Of a stretch of DNA of 64,000 nt, positions 17,397-24,295 are shown piece by piece. The notes beneath the pieces are model-generated. The model had not been told where the DNA came from, did not search any database, and worked only from the letters and a program-made list of their open reading frames with translations. Source of the stretch: Murinocardiopsis flavida (GTDB taxonomy: Bacteria > Actinomycetota > Actinomycetes > Streptosporangiales > Streptosporangiaceae); the NCBI RefSeq assembly GCF_003014485.1, contig NZ_PYGA01000018.1:62001-126000 (forward strand). The letters are read 5' to 3'. How positions within the stretch are numbered: position 1 is the stretch's first letter; every line of letters starts with the position of its first letter. The position numbers and the translations under genes were made by a program.

Positions 17397-18017
17397 TCAG
17401 CCGGCGGCCTCGGCGAGCGCCGTGAAGATCATCGCGGTGGACGCGGCGCCGGGGTCCTCGTGGCCCTGGCTGCGCTGGCCCAGGTAGGACGCGCGGCCCT
17501 TCCGCGCCTGGAGGGGGATGGTGGACGCGGCGCCGTCGGCGGCGGCCTTCGCCGCGGCATGGGCCGCGGCGGGGAGGTCGGCCCCCGACTCCGCCGCGGC
17601 GCGCAGCGCCTCCAGCGCGGGGGTCAGGGCGTCGACCATCGTCTTGTCGCCGACCTGGGCCGACCCGAGCTTGCGCACGGCGGCCAGCCCGGCGTCGAGG
17701 GCGTCGGCGAGGTCCGCCGGGGTCGGCGCCGACTGGGTGAGCCGCTTGCCGGCCGCGCGGAACAGCGAGCCGTACAGCGGCCCCGAGGCGCCGCCGACCT
17801 TGGATATGAGGGTGCTCCCCGTCGTGACCAGGACATCGCCGGGGGTGGCGGCCGGGTGGGTCGCCAGCGCGGCGTCGACCGCGGTGAACCCGCGGTGCAG
17901 GTTGTTTCCGTGGTCGGCGTCGCCGATCGCGGAGTCGAGCCGGGTCAGCCGGTCCTTCCCGGCCTCGACGGACGCGGCGATGGCGCGCACCCAGGCGCGG
18001 GCGGTCTTGATGTCCAT
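17397..18017 (-). CDS. dhaL: Dihydroxyacetone kinase ADP-binding subunit DhaL
   Basis: The 206-residue protein matches DhaL throughout: an N-terminal helical domain with LDSAIGDADHGNNLHRGF (Asp residues that coordinate the two Mg ions of the bound ADP), GGASGPLYGSLF, and KGRASYLGQRSQGHEDPGA near the end. In the PTS-dependent enzyme DhaL holds ADP permanently, is rephosphorylated by DhaM, and passes phosphate to dihydroxyacetone bound to DhaK. GAGGAA precedes the ATG. It follows dhaK by about 70 bases in the same transcript, with dhaM divergent, so all three subunits are present. Confidence 0.96.
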   Translation of the reverse strand: MDIKTARAWVRAIAASVEAGKDRLTRLDSAIGDADHGNNLHRGFTAVDAALATHPAATPGDVLVTTGSTLISKVGGASGPLYGSLFRAAGKRLTQSAPTPADLADALDAGLAAVRKLGSAQVGDKTMVDALTPALEALRAAAESGADLPAAAHAAAKAAADGAASTIPLQARKGRASYLGQRSQGHEDPGAASTAMIFTALAEAAG

Positions 18018-18087
18018 TGCTTCCTCACTCCTCTACTCCAGCACAGCCCTGCCCCCTCCGAACCCGCGCCCCTCGGCGCGCGGTAGG

Positions 18088-19089
18088 TCAGATCCCCCAG
18101 CGCAGCGACGGGGTGCGCACCGGCGCGTCCCACAGGTGCACGAAGGACTCCTCGGCCTTGCACACCGTGATCGAGCACCCGGCCATGTCGAGGCTGGTGA
18201 CGTAGTCGCCGACGAGGTTGCGGGCGATGGTCACGCCGTGGTCGGCCAGGATCGCGGCGACCCGGCCGTAGACCAGGTACAGCTCGCTGAGCGGGGTGGC
18301 GCCCATGCCGTTGACGAGCACGATCGCATCGGAGCCCGATCCGAGGTCGCGGTGGTCGGCCAGGATCGCCGCCATCATGTCGGCGACGATCTCGTCGGCG
18401 GGGCGCATCTTCTCCCTGCTGCGGCCGGGCTCGCCGTGGATGCCGACACCGACCTCGATCTCGTCCTCGGGCAGGTCGAACCCCGGACGGTCGGCGCCGG
18501 GCGTGGTGCTCGCCGTGAGTGCGACGGCGAACGAGCGCGACGCGGCGTTGACCCTGCGGCCGATGTCGGCGACCACGCCGAGGCCGTCGCCGCGCTCGGC
18601 CGCCGCGCCGGCGATCTTCTCGACGAGCAGTGTCGCGCCGGTGCCGCGGCGGCCCGCCGTGAACGTGGAGTCCTGCACGGCGACGTCGTCGTCGACCAGG
18701 ACGGTCTCGACCCGGATCCCGTCGTCGCCGGCGAGATCGGCCGCCATGTCGAAGTTCATGACGTCGCCGGTGTAGTTCTTCACGACGAACACCACGCCGG
18801 CGCCGGTGTCGACGGCAGCGGCGGCGGCGAGCATCTGGTCGGGGACCGGCGACGTGAAGATCTCGCCGGGGCACGCGGCGGCCAGCATGCCGTCGCCGAC
18901 GAACCCGGCGTGCAGCGGCTCGTGGCCCGAGCCGCCGCCCGACACCAGGGCCACCCGGCCGTCGGCGACCCCTTCGGAGCGGGTGACCACCCGGTTCTCG
19001 ATGTCGACCCGGAGGGCGGGATGCGCCGCCCCGAGCCCGGCGAGGCTGTCTGCGAGGAACGAATCGGCGGTGTTCAGGAACTTCTTCAC
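18088..19089 (-). CDS. dhaK: Dihydroxyacetone kinase substrate-binding subunit DhaK
   Basis: The 333-residue protein is DhaK: it has GGGSGHEPLHAGFVG and CPGEIFTSP near the N-terminus, NYTGDVMNF, and GVGIHGEPG, whose His binds dihydroxyacetone covalently as a hemiaminal. The protein presents the substrate to DhaL-ADP/ATP. A GTG at 19089 gives the usual MKKxLN-type start and lies 7 bases after AAGGA; the GTG two codons upstream is too close to that site. The intergenic region to divergent dhaM is about 85 bases and must hold both promoters. Confidence 0.96.
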   Translation of the reverse strand: MKKFLNTADSFLADSLAGLGAAHPALRVDIENRVVTRSEGVADGRVALVSGGGSGHEPLHAGFVGDGMLAAACPGEIFTSPVPDQMLAAAAAVDTGAGVVFVVKNYTGDVMNFDMAADLAGDDGIRVETVLVDDDVAVQDSTFTAGRRGTGATLLVEKIAGAAAERGDGLGVVADIGRRVNAASRSFAVALTASTTPGADRPGFDLPEDEIEVGVGIHGEPGRSREKMRPADEIVADMMAAILADHRDLGSGSDAIVLVNGMGATPLSELYLVYGRVAAILADHGVTIARNLVGDYVTSLDMAGCSITVCKAEESFVHLWDAPVRTPSLRWGI

Positions 19090-19173
19090 GGCCACATCCT
19101 TAGACGAAAAGGAGTCTGCATCGCGGTCCTGGTGCCGTCCTTCGGCGCGAACGGCGGTCTAGCCTTGGTGCAC

Positions 19174-19566
19174 ATGAGCGAACTAGTCGGAATCGTACTC
19201 GTGTCGCACAGCGAGCGCCTTGCCTCCGGGCTGCGCGACCTGGTGGCGGAGCTTCTCGGCGCGTCGTCGCCGCCCGCTGTCGCGGGAGGCACCGAGGACG
19301 GCGGCATCGGCACCAGCGACACGCTGATCCGGGCCGCCATCGCGCAGGCCGACAGCGGCAGGGGCGTGGTGCTGCTGCCCGACATCGGCAGCGCGGTCCT
19401 GACCGCCAGGATCGTGCTGGACGACGATCCGCGCCCCGACGTGGTCCTGGTCGACGCGCCCTTCGTGGAGGGCGCGGTCGCGGCGGCGGTCACCGCGTCG
19501 AGCGGCGCGGACCTCGACACCGTCGTCCAGGCGGCGAAGGACGCCCGGAGCGCGGTGAAGTTCTGA
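19174..19566 (+). CDS. dhaM: PTS-dependent dihydroxyacetone kinase phosphotransferase subunit DhaM
   Basis: The 130-residue protein is the EIIA-Man-like domain of DhaM, with the phospho-accepting His in VLVSHSERLASGL, GGTEDGGIGTS, and PDIGSAVLTARI. It takes phosphate from HPr and hands it to DhaL-bound ADP. It lacks the HPr and EI-like extensions found in some DhaM proteins, so general PTS components encoded elsewhere are needed. The ribosome site is weak. It diverges from dhaK and converges on the small protein gene at 19600, with a GC-rich hairpin between them. Confidence 0.92.
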   Translation: MSELVGIVLVSHSERLASGLRDLVAELLGASSPPAVAGGTEDGGIGTSDTLIRAAIAQADSGRGVVLLPDIGSAVLTARIVLDDDPRPDVVLVDAPFVEGAVAAAVTASSGADLDTVVQAAKDARSAVKF

Positions 19567-19570
19567 CCCG

Positions 19571-19595
19571 GCGCGGCCGGCGGCACCGGCCGCGC
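19571..19595. terminator. GC-rich hairpin between convergent genes
   Basis: GCGCGGCCGG at 19571-19580 is the exact reverse complement of 19586-19595, with a 5-base loop. It sits between the dhaM stop at 19566 and the convergent gene's stop at 19600. It has no U-tract. Confidence 0.7.
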
Positions 19596-19599
19596 GGCG

Positions 19600-19968
19600 T
19601 CACCTGCTGCTGTCGAGCGAGCCCATGAGCGCACCGAACTCGTCCTCGGTGATGGTCGCCGCGCAGGAGGCGACCGACCACCCCGTGAGTTCGCGGAAGT
19701 CGCGGACCAGGATGGTCACCAGGCTGCGCGCCGCGTGCTCGGCAAAGGCCAGCGTGGGCGCTTCGAGGTGCAGCGCGAGGTGCGCGCCGTGCTCGTGGAC
19801 GGTGACGGTGCGCCCGTCGAGAACGGCGCAGGCGCCGTCGCTGCGCGCCATCCTGCTGCCGGGGACGAGGAAGCCCGTCATGAGGTTCGCGGTGCTGAAG
19901 CGCCGATAGCGGCGCATGGGGGTGATGGCGGCGGGGGCGGCGAGGCGCGCGGCGATGTGGTAGCGCAT
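19600..19968 (-). CDS. Small protein, stand-alone version of the 13654-14703 N-terminal module
   Basis: The 122-residue protein (MRYHIAARL start) aligns with the first ~115 residues of the protein encoded at 13654-14703: LHLEAPTLAFAEHAARSL corresponds to IELLVEAPALAFAENGAEAL, and ELTGWSVASCAATITEDEF to ELLDDWLLGKCEVTVTDAEL. No known domain is recognised; the predicted fold is mixed alpha/beta. Length and composition suggest a soluble cytoplasmic protein. A TGGAGC ribosome site precedes the ATG at 19968. The pair is best described as a lineage-specific family with one- and two-domain members. Confidence 0.78.
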   Translation of the reverse strand: MRYHIAARLAAPAAITPMRRYRRFSTANLMTGFLVPGSRMARSDGACAVLDGRTVTVHEHGAHLALHLEAPTLAFAEHAARSLVTILVRDFRELTGWSVASCAATITEDEFGALMGSLDSSR

Positions 19969-20136
19969 GGACGCTCCAAAAGGGGCCAAAAGGGGGACGT
20001 GAAAGGGGCGCGCAGCGGGGGCGCCCCCTCATTCTGGGGATGGCGCGGGGCATTTGGGAAGTGTGCGGGGCGTCACATCATCGGACCACTGCGAGCGATG
20101 CGCCGCGGCGCCGGATCGGCCCGCCCGACGGGCATC

Positions 20137-22272
20137 TCACGCCGCGGGCAGGAACGGGCTCGGCTCGCCGTGCCAGGACACGAACAGCGCCTCGCGGGCG
20201 CGCGTGCAGGCGACGTAGAGGAGGTTGCGCTGCGCCGCGAGATCGGCCGCGTGCTGCCCTTCGTCCAGCGCCGCGCTCGCCACCCGGTCGAGCTGCGGAA
20301 GGGCGTCCTTGGTGACCCCGGTGACCGCGACGGCGCGGAACTCCAGCCCCTTGACGCCGTGCATGGTGGTGACCCGCACGATCTCGGTGTCGTCGACCGT
20401 GTGCTCCTGCGGGTTGAACACCGCGGCGGGCAGCCCGACGGCGCGCAGGTGGGCGACGGTGTCCTCGCGGAGCCGCCGGGTGCGGGTGGTCACGCAGATG
20501 TCGCCCGGCGCGATGCCGTCGTCCAGCCAGGACCGGACCTGGGCGGCGAGCGCCGCCAGCTCGGACCCGCGGTCGGCCGCGCCGTGCAGGACCGGCGGGC
20601 GGCCGGTCAGCAGCGAGCGGGTGAGACCGGGCGGCTCGGGGGCGGACTCGCCGAGCTCGGTGACCGGCTGGTCGCGTAGGATCTCGCCGGCCCAGGTGAG
20701 GATCTCGGTGGTCGTGCGGTAGTTCACCCTCAGCGGGAAGGACCGGCCGACGATCCTGATGCCGAGCTGGGCGAACGACACCGAGCTGTCGTAGATGCGC
20801 TGGCGGTTGTCGCCGGCGATGAAGAGGTCGTCGGGGCCGGGCGGCACGGCGGCGCGCAGTGTGCGCCACTGCGCGGGGTGGAGGTCCTGGGCCTCGTCCA
20901 CGACGACGTTGGTGTAGGGCTTCTCGGTGCGCTGCGCCAGGATCCGCGCCGCCTCGGCGTGCAGCTCCAGAGTCGGCAGCCGCCTGGTGCGGCGCATCCA
21001 GGCGCGGGTCTCGGCGACGACGTGCCAGACGTCGCGCCGCTGCTCGACGCTGAGCGGGGTGCTGCGGCCCTGGCGGGCGTCGGGGTCGAGGTAGCCGTCG
21101 ACGGTCGCGATGCCCTTGGCCATGATGACGTGCCGGTACTCCTGCACGAGGAAGTCGGCCGGCCAGGGGAGGCCGTGCTTGCGCGCGACGTTGGCGAACA
21201 TCCCCAGTACGTCGTTGTCGGAGCGGAAGCCCAGTTCGGGGTGCTCGTCGCGGACGACGTCGAGCGCGAGCTTGTCGGCGGTGACGACGTCGACGTCGGT
21301 CAGCAGCTCCGCGTCGAGGAGCAGCGCGAGGTCGCGTTGCAGCGCGCGCACCAGGGCGTTGGTGAAGCTGGTGAGCAGCACCCGGCCGTCGAGGGGGAGG
21401 CGCTCGGTGAGGTGCTTGACCCGGTGCAGCGCGACGACGGTCTTGCCGGTGCCGGGGCCGCCGCTGACCGCCGCGGGCCCGTTGAAGTGCGGCCGGTAGG
21501 CGAGGTCGCGCTGCTTGGGGTGCAGGAACACCCGCCAGGCGTCGAACTCGCGGCCCAGGACGTCCTCGACCTCCTCGTCGTCGTTGACCATGACGACGCG
21601 GTGGCGGGTGTTGCGGATGGCGCGGTCGTAGTCGTCGGGCCCCACGTCGCCGCCGCCGACCGCGCGGCGCGGCTGCACGACCTCGCGCATGACGCGGTCG
21701 GGGGAGTCGCCGTCGGCGAGGTGGAGGAGGACGTCGTACTGGTCCTGCGGGACGGCGGGCGCCCAGCCGGTGAGCTCCGCGCGCTCCGTGAGCGTGCGGC
21801 AGAACGCGATGATCTCGGCGTCGATGCCGAGCTGGCGCAGCGCGGCGTCGCTCACCCGGTCGAACAGGTGGGGGTCGGCGGCGGGCTCCGGCGGCTCGGG
21901 GGCCTTGGCGTGCCGGTCGAGCGCTGTGGCGTCGCGGCGCTCGAGGGTGCCCATGACGGTGTTGACGTCGTGCCGCTGCCCGCCGGCCCATTCCTCGGCC
22001 GACTCGCGCGGCAGCAGGTGGATCAGCAGGAAGGTCTCGCCGGACTCCGGGGCGAGCATGATGCCGGTCCAGGAGTCGCTGACGCGGAAGGTGTGGATGC
22101 GGGGGTCCTGCCCGCCGGTGAGCGGCCGGATGCGGAGGTCGGGGTGGGCGAAGAGGGCGCGCAGGGAGAGTTCGCGGAACTTGCGGGTGGCGGCGAGGAG
22201 CCGGTCGCGGGTGGCACGGTCGAGCTTCTCGTATTGGGGCAGGCACGCGGAGTCGATGGCCAGCTGCGGCAT
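20137..22272 (-). CDS. UvrD-like superfamily 1 helicase with RelE-like N-terminal domain
   Basis: The 711-residue protein has Walker A GGPGTGKT at 271-278, VDEAQDLHPAQW near 455, and TTMHGVKGLEF plus ACTRAREALFVSWH at the end, so it is a UvrD-class helicase. The first ~100 residues (LDRATRDRLLAATRKFRELS, then RIHTFRVSDSWTGIML and GETFLLIHLLPRESAEEWA) have the layout of a RelE/ParE toxin fold. The linker residues 100-230 are charged. ATG 22272 was chosen because AAGGA lies 6 bases upstream; the ATG two codons earlier is too close to it. It shares the helicase core and C-terminal ending (SPFLP) with the 7818-9650 protein, which lacks this N-terminal domain. Confidence 0.9.
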   Translation of the reverse strand: MPQLAIDSACLPQYEKLDRATRDRLLAATRKFRELSLRALFAHPDLRIRPLTGGQDPRIHTFRVSDSWTGIMLAPESGETFLLIHLLPRESAEEWAGGQRHDVNTVMGTLERRDATALDRHAKAPEPPEPAADPHLFDRVSDAALRQLGIDAEIIAFCRTLTERAELTGWAPAVPQDQYDVLLHLADGDSPDRVMREVVQPRRAVGGGDVGPDDYDRAIRNTRHRVVMVNDDEEVEDVLGREFDAWRVFLHPKQRDLAYRPHFNGPAAVSGGPGTGKTVVALHRVKHLTERLPLDGRVLLTSFTNALVRALQRDLALLLDAELLTDVDVVTADKLALDVVRDEHPELGFRSDNDVLGMFANVARKHGLPWPADFLVQEYRHVIMAKGIATVDGYLDPDARQGRSTPLSVEQRRDVWHVVAETRAWMRRTRRLPTLELHAEAARILAQRTEKPYTNVVVDEAQDLHPAQWRTLRAAVPPGPDDLFIAGDNRQRIYDSSVSFAQLGIRIVGRSFPLRVNYRTTTEILTWAGEILRDQPVTELGESAPEPPGLTRSLLTGRPPVLHGAADRGSELAALAAQVRSWLDDGIAPGDICVTTRTRRLREDTVAHLRAVGLPAAVFNPQEHTVDDTEIVRVTTMHGVKGLEFRAVAVTGVTKDALPQLDRVASAALDEGQHAADLAAQRNLLYVACTRAREALFVSWHGEPSPFLPAA

Positions 22273-22459
22273 AGGCATCCTTCGTGACGGGCCGTTGATT
22301 CCGCTACGGCGGCCGCACATCCGATGTTGCCTGTGCCGCCGCCGTCCCGGTCGCTGTCGCCCCCTTTGTAACCCCTGGTGGTGACAGAGCGATAGCGGGC
22401 ATGGCGGCGGGGTGCCGCGTTCCGGCGTGCAGCGCGGCGCCCCGCCCGGGTCCCGGCGC

Positions 22460-23815
22460 TCAGACCAGCCAGAACACCAGGTGCGTGATCCCGGCGACCA
22501 GCGGGATCGAGATGACCGTGCGCAGGAAGAACAGGATGACGCAGTCGCGCAGGCCGATCGGGATGTCCAACTCCAGCAGCAGCGGGATGGTGGCGGAGAA
22601 GAACAGGATCTGGCTGAGCGAGAGGACCGCGACGAAGAACTTGGCCTCGATGGCGAGGCCCGTGCTCAGCAGCGCGGGCAGGAACATCTCGCTGATCCCG
22701 ATGAGGCTCGCGGGGGCCACGGTCGCGGCGTCGGGGATGCCGAGCAGCGCGATCACCGGCTCCAGCGGGCGCCCCAGCCAGGCGAACACCGGCGTGTGCT
22801 CGGCGACCAGCACGGCGAGCGTGCCCACGGCCAGGATCGTGGGGACGATGACCAGCGCCAGCCGGAACCCCTCGGCGAGGGCGCGCGCCGATTCGCGCAC
22901 GACGCCGTCGGACTCTCCCGCGCGCCGCACCCCGCTGCGGACGGCCGAGCGCAGCAGCGGGCGCTCCGGTGCCGGTTCCGGGTTCGCCTCGCCGACGTAG
23001 TCGTCGGGCTTGCGCGAGAGCGGGGGGATCCGGACGAGGACGATCGACAGCACGATCGAGATCAGCAGCACCGAGCCGACGATGACGGGGAAGAACGGCA
23101 TCAGGTCCAGCGTCGCGGTGACCACGGCGAAGAAGCCGAGGCTCACCGAACTGAAGCAGGTGGCGAGGACGATGGCCTCGCGCGCGCTGTAGCGGCCCTC
23201 CAGGTACATCCGGTTGGTCACGTAGAGGCCGATGGAGTAGCTGCCGACGAAGGACGCGAGGGCGTCCAGGGCGCCGCGGCCCGGCACCTTGAACACCGGG
23301 CGCATGACGGGCCGGGCGAGGGTGCCGATGAACTCCAGGCCGCCGAAGGACACCAGCAGGGTCACGAACACCGCGCCGATCGGCACGATGACGGCGACGG
23401 CGACGACCACGCTGTCGAAGATCATCGGCCCGACCCCGTCGGCGAGCACCGCCGCCGGCCCGGTGTCCGCGACGATCATCACCGCGAGGACCGCGCCGAG
23501 AAGCCGGAGCCCGGTGAAGACCGGGCCGGTGGCGAACATCTTGAGGTCGAACCGGCCCGTGGGGACCAGCCCGCGCTTCTGGAGCGCGGCGGCCACGGTC
23601 AGCGCCGCGGCGAGCAGCACGGCGGCGAGCGCGTAGTAGCGGACCGCACCGGGCGCCACGTCCTGGATCCCGCTGACGAGCAGGTCGAAGGGGATGGTCC
23701 AACTGCCGTTGGCGGGGATCGGCAGCAGGAAGAACACGAGGCCGAGCAGGGTCGCCAGAACGAACCGGGCGCGGTTGCGCGGGACGGCCTCCGCGGTCTC
23801 GATTCCCTCGGACAT
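22460..23815 (-). CDS. YjiH-family (nucleoside-recognition gate domain) membrane protein
   Basis: The 451-residue protein has about ten hydrophobic segments and the features of YjiH proteins: FLLPIPANGSWTIPFDLLV in the first helix, FGGLEFIGTLARPVMRPVFK, GSYSIGLYVTNRMYLEGRYS, and the gate-type segments near the C-terminus (PLLLELDIPIGLRDCVILFF). These proteins are thought to move small solutes, but substrates are unproven. AGGAGG precedes the ATG. The long open frame on the other strand across this gene is a composition artefact. A palindrome 168 bases upstream could bind a regulator. Confidence 0.85.
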   Translation of the reverse strand: MSEGIETAEAVPRNRARFVLATLLGLVFFLLPIPANGSWTIPFDLLVSGIQDVAPGAVRYYALAAVLLAAALTVAAALQKRGLVPTGRFDLKMFATGPVFTGLRLLGAVLAVMIVADTGPAAVLADGVGPMIFDSVVVAVAVIVPIGAVFVTLLVSFGGLEFIGTLARPVMRPVFKVPGRGALDALASFVGSYSIGLYVTNRMYLEGRYSAREAIVLATCFSSVSLGFFAVVTATLDLMPFFPVIVGSVLLISIVLSIVLVRIPPLSRKPDDYVGEANPEPAPERPLLRSAVRSGVRRAGESDGVVRESARALAEGFRLALVIVPTILAVGTLAVLVAEHTPVFAWLGRPLEPVIALLGIPDAATVAPASLIGISEMFLPALLSTGLAIEAKFFVAVLSLSQILFFSATIPLLLELDIPIGLRDCVILFFLRTVISIPLVAGITHLVFWLV

Positions 23816-23982
23816 CGGCGGTCCTCCTCAGTGGGGTGCGACGGGGCAGGGCGCCGCTGTGCGGCGGCGCGGGACGCGTTTCATTGTGTCCGCGCTCACC
23901 CCGCCCGCCCCGGCGCCCGCGATGACGGCCTAGTTTCCGACCGCTTCCCACGGCGCTGACCAGCGCAGACACCGACCGTAAA

Positions 23983-23998
23983 GTCTGAGATCCCAGAC
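23983..23998. promoter_or_regulatory. 16-bp near-perfect palindrome, possible operator
   Basis: GTCTGAGATCCCAGAC is palindromic except at one symmetry-related base pair. It lies 168 bases upstream of the YjiH-type gene and about 300 upstream of the STAND gene. The form suits a dimeric repressor; the regulator is unknown. Confidence 0.45.
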
Positions 23999-24061
23999 AG
24001 ATTCCCGGTGCGACCGCCGTTCCACCCTGGTCGCCGGCCCTCGGAAGGGGTGCGGAGGCGA

Positions 24062-24115
24062 CCGGCCGTGCGGCGGGCGCAGCGCGGGCCGGGGCTGCGC
24101 CCGCCGCACGGCCGG
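24062..24115. repeat. Perfect 22-bp-arm inverted repeat between divergent genes
   Basis: The arm at 24062-24083 (CCGGCCGTGCGGCGGGCGCA then GC) is the exact reverse complement of 24094-24115, with a 10-base loop. No gene ends here, so a terminator has no obvious client. A leader hairpin, an insulator, or an unannotated small RNA are possible. Confidence 0.75.
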
Positions 24116-24295
24116 ATGTGTACCCTGCCGGATGTCCGCCTGCCGGATGAGTGCTCAGAGTGCCGAAATCCCTATGGTTTAGGGCTTCTGGGAACGTTTT
24201 TCGGCCAAGCTGTGGACAGATCGGTGTCCGGCCCTAAACATAGAGTGCGCGATCGGTACCCACGAGTGCTGCCGGAGTTCGTCGGAGAGGACGGG

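Larger units (their letters stand above)
23816..24295. other. 480-bp divergent intergenic region
   Basis: No gene is supported here. It holds a near-perfect palindrome (23983-23998), a 22-bp-arm perfect inverted repeat (24062-24115), a short direct repeat TGCCGGATG around 24127-24150, and a small CCCTA/TAGGG inverted repeat (24170-24184). Both flanking genes read outward, so promoters for both must lie here. Confidence 0.6.

Noticed and set aside
22412-23959. A 515-codon open frame opposite the YjiH-type gene
   Set aside because: Its translation is mostly Asp, Glu, Arg, Gly and His with no domain, whereas the other strand encodes a clear membrane protein with a strong ribosome site.
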